From NCBI GenBank assembly GCA_030490835.1, contig CM059977.1, forward strand, positions 36,105,676-36,169,675: a DNA stretch of 64,000 bases, read 5' to 3'. This DNA is from Annona cherimola. Its lineage: Eukaryota; Streptophyta; Magnoliopsida; Magnoliales; Annonaceae. The translations under genes were made by a program, and so were the position numbers. Shown in pieces: positions 12,448-23,497 of this stretch (its first letter is position 1; each line of letters begins with the position of its first letter). The notes under the pieces are model-generated. The model was given only the letters and a program-made list of their open reading frames with translations. It was not told the DNA's origin and did no database searches.

Positions 12448-12610
12448 AAATATCTTTTTTTTTTCCTTTTTTTTGTGGCCGTCCAAACCCAATTTTTCCA
12501 ACCCATTCCATGAAAAGTGAAAAACAAGAAGCCGCGTATGAAGCGTTAAAACATGCTCGTGCAACTTAAAGTCCCTCCATCATTTCACTCCAGTTCTTCC
12601 TGAAAGAAAA
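12448..12610 (+). promoter_or_regulatory. Proximal promoter and 5' leader of pseudouridine synthase gene
   Basis: Short stretch between the inverted-repeat element and the ATG. It is less AT-rich than its surroundings, with CCAACCCATTCC and a pyrimidine-rich leader (CCCTCCATCATTTCACTCC) just before the start. The start context AGAAAAATGGCG is a good plant initiation context. No clear TATA box was seen, so the transcription start is not fixed. Confidence 0.45.
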
Positions 12611-15600
12611 ATGGCGTACAAAGGTCTCTTCCGCCTTCTTCGCTGCTCTACTCTCCTCCCTTCCTTCCAAACGCTTTCTTCATGCCCTAAATGCTCCTTT
12701 TCCTCTTCTTCTTCTTCTTGCTACGTCTCGGTGGCCACCGCAACGGCAGACGGAGAAGAAGAGAGAGAAATTGCTAACGAAGAGAGCGGGAGATGGCTTA
12801 CATTGCCCCCGTTCACCTACTCCTCTTCCATCGATCCCTCCTCACTCGGGAAACGGATATTCAATCGCAGCCCTTTCGATTCCAAGGAGCAGGAGGCGGC
12901 GCTGGAGACAGCCCCAACCACCACGACTGCTTTGAAATGGGTTCTTCGTTGCTGCCCGCATCTGCCAAGGTGCCTCGTTCAGAAGCTGTTCCGCTTGAGA
13001 CAGGTTTCTTAGCTCTTTTCGTGAATTTTGGGTTTTACTGTGCTGGGCGTGAATGAACAAATTCAGAAATTTGCTATATAGGCATGCTATCTGCTCCGAA
13101 ACTGGGGAAATTGCTGCAGCACTGAAACTCTGTTTACATTTTTTTCATCTCGAACATGCTCCAAATATGCAACTCATGGGGATTGGCATTACCTATATTT
13201 GAATTCCTGGACAAAAATTCTGGGATTTCGTTTTTCGCTTTCGTATTTGAATTCCAGGAAAATTCAGAACTGCTTCGGAGACCCATGGTCGAAGAATGGG
13301 GATTCAGTTGTGAATTTGCAGGGTCATAAATTTTTGAAATTCCCCGTCGCAGCTTCTACCAAAGCTCATTCTGTTATACAACTTCTATCTGTGATTGATT
13401 AGGGTTGGCCTGCTATTTTGGTTGCTTAATTACCTCAGAAAACACTTCTAATAAGAGCTAGCACATATCGTCGGGAAATGGGAGCTTGTATGGGGGATGT
13501 AAAAAATTCAAAGATTTTCCATGAATCGAAATCCAAATCCAAAGTAGCCGAACAGGCTCTTAGCAATTTTAACTGTTTCCTGCTTTTTAACTTAAAAGCA
13601 TTTTTTCCCTAGTTGCACCAAATCCCCAGAAAGGGAGAAAAAAGCTTTTTTTACCTGTCGGATGTGTGATAACACTCTTGACGTGTCGCTGGAAATTTTC
13701 TGAATAGTATAAATCTCTTCTTACAGCATCTAAATTGGTTTGCGGAGAATAGTTAGGAACCACGAGATTGTTGGGATTGAACTAGACGATTCAAGGGCTG
13801 TGTTTTGCTACAGATTTCTGTAGTCAGTCTTGTGATCTGAAGGTGGTGTAAACATCAGTTTCATGGGGGACGTTTGGAAAAGTAAAAGTTGTCAGAAGTG
13901 TGGAATGGGGTGGGAAGTGGAAAATAAAATATTTTGAAAATTGTGTGATTGATATAAAATAATGAGGGGTAATAACAGAATAAATAGGGTAGTTGTAGTG
14001 TAATAGGAAAGAGAAATGATTGGAATGTAGAGGTATAAGAGTAAAAATATGATTATTGATTGATGAATTAATAATCTTGGGAATTAGTGCTCCCACGTTT
14101 TTCCACACCACAATTCCCACATATATTACCAAACAAGCTTATGCACCTACTAGGAAAATGTTGACACCTTATGGACACTATTTTGGTGATCGGAGGGTTC
14201 CTGATAGTTAAATGAGTGGCTTGGAGTGAAGGATTGTTGCATTGCACAGGAGATAGGTTGTCATTGTTCTTCAGCTCTTGGCCAATAGGCAGCATTGCCT
14301 GGTAATTTTGATGTAGACCTTAATGCTTAAGTCAATAGAATATTTTGGGGATAATACAATGTCAAAAATAAGAATAAGGGAATAAATTGGAGAATTTAGG
14401 GATTTCATTAGTGATTCTATTTTATATGCTGCATCTCTCTTATAGGTTACTCTTGGTAAGAGAAATAAGATTTTTGGGCCCAATTCTCTTAGTGCACCTT
14501 GCCCTGTAAACAGCTATCTTTAGAATGATTGTACTTCTTAAAGTACATTGGATGAATTAGCTGTTATCATGTCATGTGCTCATGTTTGTATCAAATAATT
14601 CATGATGCATATTGTTCTTTATTATGCTTAGAAATTGTATTAGCTGATTGATTGTTTTGTCACAGGTCCGAAAAAAGTCCACTAACCCAAGTACTGAAGG
14701 TCACATTCAACAACATCGACTTACACGGGTAACTACCAAGAATATTATTGAGACTGGCAATTCAAAAGTTATTAAAAATCTCAATAAAAAAGTCCATTAC
14801 TGTTTTAATTTATGTTTTGTCATAGCTTAATAATTTTGTTCACTGATGTGAAATACTGGAAGGTCTCAGCCAAAGATGCAATGAATTCTGAGGATCAGAT
14901 ATACCTCCCTATCACTGTCCAACATCTCCCTTCTGAAAAAATCGACTACCTCTGCAATGATGATGAAAGAAATTACATCAGTAGTCTGGAATTGTACAAG
15001 GTATTAAACTTTGGCTTCCATTTTTTTTTTTTTTTTGCCGTTTTTTTATTAATACTTGAATGACTCATGCTTATTTGATTTTTAGGATTCCGCCATCATT
15101 GTATTGAATAAACCTCCAGGCATGCCCGTTCAGGTAAATGGGGTTTATTTTCATGCCCTTTCTGATTCTCATGCATGAGCTCCAGCTGCCTATGTCTTAG
15201 CTGTATTTATTTGTTAAACAGGGTGGTATTGGTATCAGTAGAAGTCTTGACATGTTAGCAGCAACATCCTTAAGATACGATTATGCGGAAATCCCTAGAC
15301 TGGTGAGTCGACATGATTTTTTCCCCTTCTGTTTGATTTTGATACATTCAGACTTGCGGATTTAACTGTGTCACTTTTCATTGCTATCTTGGGTGACTGT
15401 GCCATATTAGTTTTACAGTTAGAAAAGGAAGCCAGAAGTACTGTTGTTTTTTACTAACGATTTCTTGCACATCATGCACACCATCTTTACATGTTGTTGT
15501 TCTAGTTATCTTCAAGTTTATAAGTTAGAATGATGTTAAACTTGGTACTAAAATTTGGAGCAAGCCAAAAAATTTAACTTTGGTATGATGCTGCCCATTA

Positions 15601-18600
15601 GACTTCTTGGGAAACAGTGCTGCAGATGGACAGTTAGCTTGGGCAATCTCACAAGATTATCGTACTGGGGAAAATTTGCTTCCAACAGTGTCTATTCTTA
15701 TCAGAAGATGTTATTGAGAATAGACTTCATCTTTGTCATCTGATCATCTCCATATGCTTAAAACTGTATATGGGTTACTGCCACCACTGTGGTGGCAATT
15801 CTGAACGACAAAATAAATATAGTGAGGGCATGACTGTTTGTGCGGATATGATTTTTTCCATTGAAAATTTGATTTTCCATGTGTATAATAACCCTAATTA
15901 TTTCCTCATTGCACGTATTTTCTATCATTGCCTACTTTTGTTTTTAACCTAATTTACTTTGGGCTCCACTTCTATACAACTGGGTTACACTACAGTTTTC
16001 CTGTAACCCTATTAATTTTGGCCCCACCTTGATGATGATATGAAGGCCACTTCACCTAGTGCATTTTTGATCATTTGTTTAGTTAAGAGGCCAAGTTTCA
16101 TCTACGTCAAATATGCGCGTGGGCCTTATCAGAAAAATGTATTAAATGAATATTATAAAACCGTTTGATTTATATATCTATTTCAAAGCTGTATTTTCGA
16201 CATTTACAATATCTACAAAAAATATTCCTAGGTGGATAAATGACATTAGAAAGTATGATTACATTCTAATGCACCTATCAATAGATCTAAGCATTTTTCA
16301 TAATTTGCACATGAATATATAAATGCTAAGCGAATGATGTCGGATAATGTGAATGGTTGGTTTTTCTATTCTATTATCAAAATGGGTCCCATCCACTAGG
16401 TTACATGAAAAGCTTAAGTCTAACCCAAGTTATACCAGAGTGGGACCCATTTAATTTATGGCTGAAATCATCTTATGTATTATTACAATTAATTTCTTTC
16501 CATTCGATTGCATCCAATCGTTACTCGTCAATCCCTAATGTTGCTAAGTAGTGATATGTTTGACACTTTTTTTTTTTGCATGATTATATTTAAGTATAAT
16601 TCAATGCAGGACTGATTTTTGTGGTTTGAATTATTAACAAGCTTGATGATTCTATTTAGGTACATAGGCTGGATAGAGATAGCAGTGGCATTCTGGTAAT
16701 GGGTAGGACTCAAACCAGTTCTGCTGTTTTACATTCTATCTTCTGTGAGAAAACTTCTAGAGCATCTTTTCAGGTATGTAATATATTAAGGGGCAGATTT
16801 TTTGAATGGATTTTCCATTCCATGGATTGGAAAGCCCATTTCTCCCAAGGGTTTATTTGATATGTACTATGCATAAACGTCCTTATTTTTTTCAATCATT
16901 ACCTACATTTTCAACCGTCATTTCCCATTTACTTTTTGACTTTATTGACAGTGGCATCTTGACAGATTATTTAGTATTCTGAAATTCTGAAGCTATTTTG
17001 ATCCCTTGCATCATATTCTAAGGATGGAGGAAATACCGAGAGAGCTTTGGTCAAGAAATATTGGGCACTTGTCATTGGAACTCCAAGGCGTTCCAAGGGG
17101 TTAATATCTGCTCCATTGGCAAGGGTAAATTATCCATCAGAAGCTCTGTTTCGACCTTTTCTTTCCCTTATCTATGCTCTTTAATATAATTATATATATA
17201 AATCTATGCTCTGTAATAAAATTGGACAGCTTCCATCTGTCCGAATCCTGAAGCTTTCTCTAGCTTGTACAAATTAATGTTAGTCAGGAAACTGATATGG
17301 TAATTATTTTTATGTTACTAACCTGCATTCTATCCTTATTGTTTCAGGTGGTTTTGGACAATGGGAAATCGGAGCGAATTACCGTTGTTCATGACACCAG
17401 AATACCATCAGCTCAGCATGCACTGACAGAGTATAAAGTGATCAGATCTTCAGATCATGGTTAGCCAATTATTTGCTTATTCTCTATGTATTCGTATGAA
17501 ATTATAGTCTTCATGCTATCAACAGTATGATTCTGCAACTTGTCAATCAAGCTTGCTGCATGGTTTTGGTCTATTAAGCTGCAACTAAAAGCAGTTGGAA
17601 AACAAGAATTGCCAATGTAAAGCATGTTCCAGGGTGCGTGCTATGTCAATTCCTCAAGTTACAGATTCCTATGCAATTGTCAGATGAAGCCATTATGCTG
17701 GTGAAGTGATCCGTAATCTTATGGAAATGACTTTGGTGCCTTGCATTTGGCTGATTGAGCACAATGAATATCTAACTAGCAACAGGAGAATTAACAGGTT
17801 GAACCTTGTGCATATATACAACTATTGCATTCAGTAAGCTTTTGCTTGAAATAAAGAATTATTAAAAGTTTAGTATATCATATGCACATACAATGTAATG
17901 ATTTGATTCGGTTTAAGCCAACAGTCAAGCCTGTTTGAACCAAATATGATGATTGGCCCATTGAAATAGTTTGATTTTGTCAACATTATTACTTAAATTC
18001 TTCTCTTAATTTCAGAAAAATTGACCAGAACTCTAATAAATTAGCCGAAATTGCTAACTAGTTCCAAGGTATTTCATGCCCCATCATTTTCAGAAAGATA
18101 AAAGTGAAAAATAAGGGTTGAAAAATGTCTAAACTTCTCTGCTATGTGACCTTTGTTCATCTTAGCAACCTCCATCTCAATGGATTTGTGTTGCCATCTC
18201 ATGCCCAAGTTCAGAACCCCTATGAAAAACACAAAACCCTAAAACTCCCTTCTTTCTAGTTTTCTGGAAATCTTACGAGAAATGGAAAATACTGGAGGTA
18301 AGCTCTTCTTCCTCTTTTGTGATTTCTTTTGTCTGCTTTCTCATCTCCTTCCATTGGCGGCAGCTCTTCTCCACCCTCTCTTTTGATCCTTTGAGGTTGA
18401 CTATTGGTGATTAACTCACTCCTTTCTCTTCCATTTTTGAACTCTGGTTTTGTAGCAATCATCCTGTCCCTAAATGGTGATGGATTTTCCAATAAGTTAT
18501 AGTTCTGCAGAAAATGAAAATGAAAGCAAAAGACTGGGGAGACCAGTTTTTATGGTTTTTTCCTCAGAAAATTGGGTAGTAAAAATACAATTTAACTCAC

Positions 18601-19374
18601 TAATGATGGGCAACATTAATCATTGTTATCATGATCAGAGTATTGAATACCATTACTTGGTGATTTCAAGTGAAATGAGTTGTTCACCATCTCTTCTATT
18701 ACCGTTGTTGCCTTCCAAATTCTTTGCTAGATCAAGTAACAATGATAGCTCTTATCACACAATTATGGGACTATCGCGAAGCATTCATCCTGGATATCTA
18801 ACCAACTGTTTATTTCTTGTGCCTGCTCATATTTCAAATAGGTTACACATGGCTTGAGCTCCAGCCACTTACCGGCAGAAAGCACCAGGTAGTTCAAAAC
18901 TTTGTCCAAATTTTTATGGTTTGTGCCATTTAAGGTATTTTAATCATGTAAATTAATAATCATGCATATTTTTCATTGTTTCTGGTGATTAAGCTCCGTG
19001 TTCATTGCGCGGAAGTTTTGGGAACACCAATAGTTGGAGACTACAAGTATGGTTGGCAATCCCACAGGAAATGGGAACCTGTGTGTGTCAACCGGAAAAG
19101 TGGGAGCAGAAGGCAGAAAAAGCAGCAGCAGCTTCCATTTGGGCTTGACCTGGAGAGTGGCAGTATCTCAGAAAAGCAGCCTCGGTTACATCTTCATTGT
19201 AGACAAATGATTTTGCCAAATGTTTCGTTGGCTCTACAACAACTGCAGCAGTCATCACTGTCATCAACCACACATCCAGATGATCAACAAGATCTTTCAA
19301 AGCTGGAGAGGCTCAATCTGGTTGCTCCTCTACCCCAATACATGCAAACTAGTTGGGATATTTTGTGCTCTTGA
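12611..19374 (+). CDS. RluA-family RNA pseudouridine synthase, mitochondrial/organellar (RNA pseudouridine synthase 3/4-like)
   Basis: Isomerises uridine to pseudouridine in structured RNA, probably organellar rRNA. Ten exons, all GT-AG and in frame: 12611-13003, 14666-14728, 14863-15000, 15086-15133, 15222-15302, 16660-16773, 17023-17124, 17348-17459, 18842-18888, 18994-19374; 492 aa. The N-terminus ([19 protein letters not shown], then Ser-rich) looks like an organelle-targeting peptide. Residues ~97-195 resemble an S4-like RNA-binding region ([20 protein letters not shown]). The synthase core has [12 protein letters not shown] (~205-216), the catalytic-Asp motif [16 protein letters not shown] (Asp about 246), [11 protein letters not shown] (~289) and GRKHQLRVH, where families usually have GRTHQIRVH. 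Length matches plant homologues. Exon 3 acceptor could also be chosen a few bases away; the rest is firm. No frameshift or missing key residue. Targeting to mitochondria rather than plastids is inference. Confidence 0.95.
13862..14135. mobile_element. MITE in intron 1 of the pseudouridine synthase gene
   Basis: Begins GACGTTTGGAAAAGTAAAAG and ends TATTACCAAACAAGC, so the termini are inverted repeats around GTTTGG/CCAAAC. The body has GGGGTAATAACAGAATAAATAGGGTAG and GAAATGATTGGAATG blocks related to, but distinct from, family A. About 270 bp, non-coding. It accounts for part of the 1.66-kb first intron. Confidence 0.55.
15962..16450. mobile_element. MITE family C copy in intron 5 of the pseudouridine synthase gene
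   Basis: The left end CCACTTCTATACAACTGGGTTACAC and right part CCACTAGGTTACATG are inverted around GGTTACA. Family C body motifs occur: TGATCATTTGTTTAG, CCAAGTTTCATCTACGTCAAATATGCGCGTGGGCC, GATCTAAGCATTTTTCATAATTTGCACATGAATATA. Further copies are at 23160-23450, 25005-25450 and 45013-45521. Non-coding. Confidence 0.6.
18180..18545 (+). other. Exon-like fragment inside intron 8 of the pseudouridine synthase gene
   Basis: Looks like the 5' end of an unrelated gene: an AAACCCTAAAACTCCC leader, ATG at 18282 encoding MENTG, and a good donor GGAG|GTAAGC at 18298, then a pyrimidine-rich stretch, then TTCTGCAG at 18503-18510 followed by codons for [12 protein letters not shown] in the compatible frame. 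No further exon can be followed and no product is recognised. It may be a captured gene fragment, a cryptic exon or chance. Confidence 0.25.
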
Positions 19375-19876
19375 TATTCGTCTCTTATATCACATGGCCA
19401 TGCCAAACACGGAGAAAAATCAAAATGCATATGCACACGTGAAAAGTGACTTTTTATTTTTAAAATTCAAAAAAAAAAAAAATGTTAGATCAATCAGTAA
19501 GTTATAAAATTGATTATATGGAATCTTCATGCTTGAACTCGCATAACAGTGGGAAATTTTTTTAAAAAAAAGAGCAGTGCACTGGGCGTATTGGTTTGCA
19601 ATCCTAGATACTTTGGTGGACCGAACTCACCGTAAAAGCAAAAAATCTGCTTCACCATTTGCTGCATCACCACAATTACTAAAGAAATGAAAGTTGCTTT
19701 TAGGCATTGTAGAAGTAAAATATTTATATTTATATTAATTAGTTTTTGACCTTCTCCTTTTTTGTATAATATAAATGGGTGGAGAGGCAATAGACACCTT
19801 TCAGTGTTTGGCCTTTTGTTTGTTGAGTTCGGAAGCTTAAATGGGATAAAGAAATGGGATGAGAATATGGGAGCCC
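19375..19876. other. 3' flank of pseudouridine synthase gene
   Basis: Downstream of the stop codon. An A-run near 19468-19481 and AT-rich sequence follow; no canonical AATAAA close to the stop was seen. No other feature recognised. Confidence 0.4.
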
Positions 19877-20858
19877 GTTCAATGCACTTAGGTATATTTC
19901 ATCCCCTTTTTCAATTTTTTTTAAACGGTTTTCATGAAATTGTTAATATAAGTATATTTAACATGTATATAAATTTTTACCATTTTTGGATATTTTTAGA
20001 TTTTTTTTCGGATTTTTAAAAATTAGTAGCATTTTTAGTAATTTTAAGTTAGGAGTGCAACTTGGGCCGAGTTGAGCCAAAACTCAGCTCGCTGAACCCG
20101 ATTTTGAACAATGTTAAAACTTGCTTTTTCATAACCCGAACTCGATTTGTAAATATGATAGTATTAGAATTGAAGTGAACCCGAGCCCGATTTTACATTT
20201 TATATTTATTATAAAATATATTATATACATACTATTTAAACAATAATTTTTTATATTTTTCATATTTTATGTTATTTATATCTATATTTGAATACGTGTT
20301 CGGCATATTGTAATTCTATTATAAATAAAGTATATTATTTTCGTTTATACTTGTCTTTCATTTCTATTATGTACTTTTACATCTATTAATTTTCTTCCTT
20401 TATCTTGTTTTTTATATTACTATTTTTTAAAAAATATGTAGTTTAATTATATATTATTATATTTACTTACATGATTCATTATTATTATTTATTCATATGA
20501 AATTCTAAACTTATTACTCTTAAATAAAATGTAAATTTATTAACATAAATTAAAATCTGAAACTCTACTCGAACCTGATTTTTGAAAATAAAATTAAGAT
20601 TTAAATTTTACAAATAGAGTGAGAATTAGAGTTAGTATTTTATAAATAAGATTAGAATTATAGTTGATATAAACCCAAATTTCATAAGCCCGAAAAATTA
20701 CTAAAAAGGTCACTAATTTTTAAAAATCCAAAAAGGTATTTAAAAATCTCTAATAAAGTAAAAATTTATACACAAGTTAAATACACTTAATTAACGGTTA
20801 TGTAAAAAAAAATTAAAAAAAATATTTAATGGGTGAAGTACACTTGGGTGCATTGAAC
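19877..20858. mobile_element. Inverted-repeat element between the convergent genes
   Basis: Left end GTTCAATGCACTTAGGTATA; right end read on the other strand GTTCAATGCACCCAAGTGTA. Inward, both arms keep TTCATCCC/TTCACCC, AACGGTT/AACCGTT, ATATAAATTTTTAC/GTATAAATTTTTAC and a TTTTTAAAAATTAGT block, so the arms are about 160 bp. Total about 980 bp. A second repeat with TTGGGCCGAGTTGAGCC is nested in the middle (20046-20700). Long-armed non-autonomous element; superfamily not assigned. Confidence 0.6.
20046..20700 (+). repeat. hAT-like repeat (GTGCAACTTGGG family), nested copy
   Basis: Starts TTAGGAGTGCAACTTGGGCCGAGTTGAGCC and contains repeated GAACCCGA/CCCGAACTCG/GAGCCCGA blocks, ending near AAACCCAAATTTCATAAGCCCG. 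Related copies or remnants are at 25825-26152, 33410-33968 and 62560-62791. The far terminus of this copy (expected GTTGCACCCCTA) is not preserved. Non-coding. Confidence 0.5.
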
Positions 20859-21838
20859 CAGGATCCAAGAATATAATAATAAAAAGAAAACAAGATTGTA
20901 TTGGAAATGTGAAAAATGTATTAAAAATTTAAAAAGTCGTCTTAGAATAAGAAAACTCGTCTCATACACCTCATTTGAGAACTGAGATACTTTGGAATAG
21001 GTTTCTTGTAGTGGAATTTTTATGCTTCTCCTCCACACTAAACAATATAAAGGGAGAAATTAGGGAGGCTCCAAAATTAGCTAAAAAACATTACTTGTCC
21101 TGGGGTTACGATCACATGCAAATGCAAATGGATTCTTTTCTTTTAAAAAAAGACAACTATGAAATCCTAACATCTACTCCCATGTATTTATTTGAGATTC
21201 CCAAAAAAATCATACATATTAGATAATTTTTATGATTTATATATCATTTTTGAAATTTAATATTTAAATATATAAACTTAAATGATTTAAAAATTTTAAA
21301 ACACAGTTTCCGATCAATGTATTTTTTTTGGACGAATACATATAAATTTACCATAAAATCTATTTTTATTTTATTTTTGATAAAACTGTTTACCATTTTT
21401 GGAGATGCTAAGTTGCTAACACATTTTTTTAAAATAAAATAAAATAAAAATAGGTTTCTCGGCCGGGATCTACCTGCGGCCAGCCACATATGGTCATTAC
21501 CCTAATTCCTAATATATTTTGATGTGGTGATATTATGCCGTAGTCAATCAGTCGATCACCAAACAGCTCAAGTCAAGTGTCATCGTGTTAATATAAAATA
21601 TACTGAATTTCTCAAAAAAAAAAAAAGTAATTTCATCGTGGTAAAAATTGGAAGATGCTTATAGATGATTCAAGAATGGGAAAAAAAAAAAAAAAAGCTT
21701 GCCCAATAGCAAGTCAAAAGTTACTCTGATTTATAACATGCTATGTAACCTAAAGAGTACAACAGATACAACAGGTTGGTGTGATTTTCCACACGCAATG
21801 GTACAATGGGTTATCAGCAATGCACATGCATTGCTGGA
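20859..21838. other. 3' flank of the MRG gene and spacer
   Basis: AT-rich, with two A-runs (about 21614-21626 and 21678-21695). The part just left of 21839 is the expected 3' UTR of the minus-strand MRG gene (21700-21838), less AT-rich than the rest. No poly(A) signal could be fixed. No other gene. Confidence 0.4.
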
Positions 21839-23466
21839 TCAATCCTCCTGGTCCTCATCAGTTTCCTCAGAGCTTTTGACCCCATCGTAGGCAGAAAGGA
21901 AGAATGCACTCTGATTTTTCTGCAGATATCTGCAATGACATCCAAATTCAACGAATAAACTAGACAGACTCTGAAGGGATGGTGATCAATGGGGCATACT
22001 AGAACAACAAATTCCAAGTTAGCTGCGGATGGAAAGTAGTTAGGAAAAAAAAAAATTTATTAACAGGTCAAGCAACTTGTATCTTGCACATCACAAACTT
22101 GTCAATCAAGTTCATAGATCCGCTGTCAAAATTAGAAAACATATCCAAACAGAATGCTACTGAATACATTTGGAAACAATCAGGAAAAAAATTGTATCAC
22201 AGATTGAATTGCAGAATGTCAAAAGTGGATGGGATAATGACCAACAGAAATTTCGATTCCTGAGGCATGATCCATTATATGTTCATCCACAATGACCATC
22301 CTCTTATCCAAATCATTGTTATATCAATTAAATGAGGCAGGAATCAATCAGTGATTCCATTATGAGCTGTGATTCATATCCTCAATTTTTTGCTTTAGAC
22401 CAAGAATTTTTATGGCTGAGGTTCTCTCTATTTTGCACTATGAACCATCTAAACTTGGCTTCCCCAAGACTTTGCTTGAGCTATCGTTTCTATTTTTAAA
22501 TCTCGCATTATGAATCAATATTACGAAAGCAAGATGCAGGCAGTGATAACTTTAATATCATTGATATTATTGGCTTTATATCATTTTAATAACCTGGAGA
22601 TAATGCTAAGAGCTATCGGATATCTAAGACATTGACTTCACTCGAATCTGTTTACGATTTAGTTAACTAGTCTCTACAAAAATACATGTCAAAAAAAAAT
22701 TAAAAAAATTAAAATTTCGTACATGATCTTACAGATTTTATTATTATTATTTTTTTTTACTTTCAACAACGTCATTCTTAAATAATTTGGGAGTCTAATT
22801 TTCCTGAATGATTATTTATACAGATTTTGGAAAAAAAAATTGCACTTTCTATATAATTTCTAAATAAGAGTGTCATGTTTTCAGTCTTAACAGTGTCATT
22901 TTAAAATAATTTTATACACATTTTCACATTTTAAATGTCCATTTCATAATAACATAAACTACAGTTCTGAATAATTATACCATTTTTTTGCTAATATTTT
23001 TATAATATCTCCTGAAGCATTATAGAATATCAGTCATTATTTTTCTAATTCATTTTTTTTGCTCTATTTCAAAAGAACAACATATTGATGTGAACAAGAA
23101 ATAGGGATGAAAAATGCTAAAATATCAATTTTCAAGTAGTATTTTGAACATCTAAACCATCCAAAATATCATTTCTATGTGAATAAATGATTCTATAAAG
23201 TATTATTACAATATAATACATGTGTAAATAGATCTAAGCATTTTCCATAAGTTACACATGAATATATACATTTTTGAACAAATGTGGCCCTTAAACATAC
23301 TTGATTGGGATGAAACTTGATATCTTAAATAAACAAATGATGTTAAATACAATGAATGGATTGAATTTTCCATTAAGGATCAAAATCTTAGATTTTGAAG
23401 GGGTTACATAGGTCCGCTTCTATGTTGCCCGGTTACATAGAAGCGAGACCGATATATATGTATATG

Positions 23467-23497
<31 letters not shown>

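Noticed and set aside
12793..13060. Alternative ORFs on both strands over exon 1 of the pseudouridine synthase gene
   Set aside because: Out of frame with the spliced protein or antisense; the frame starting at 12611 continues through all ten exons.
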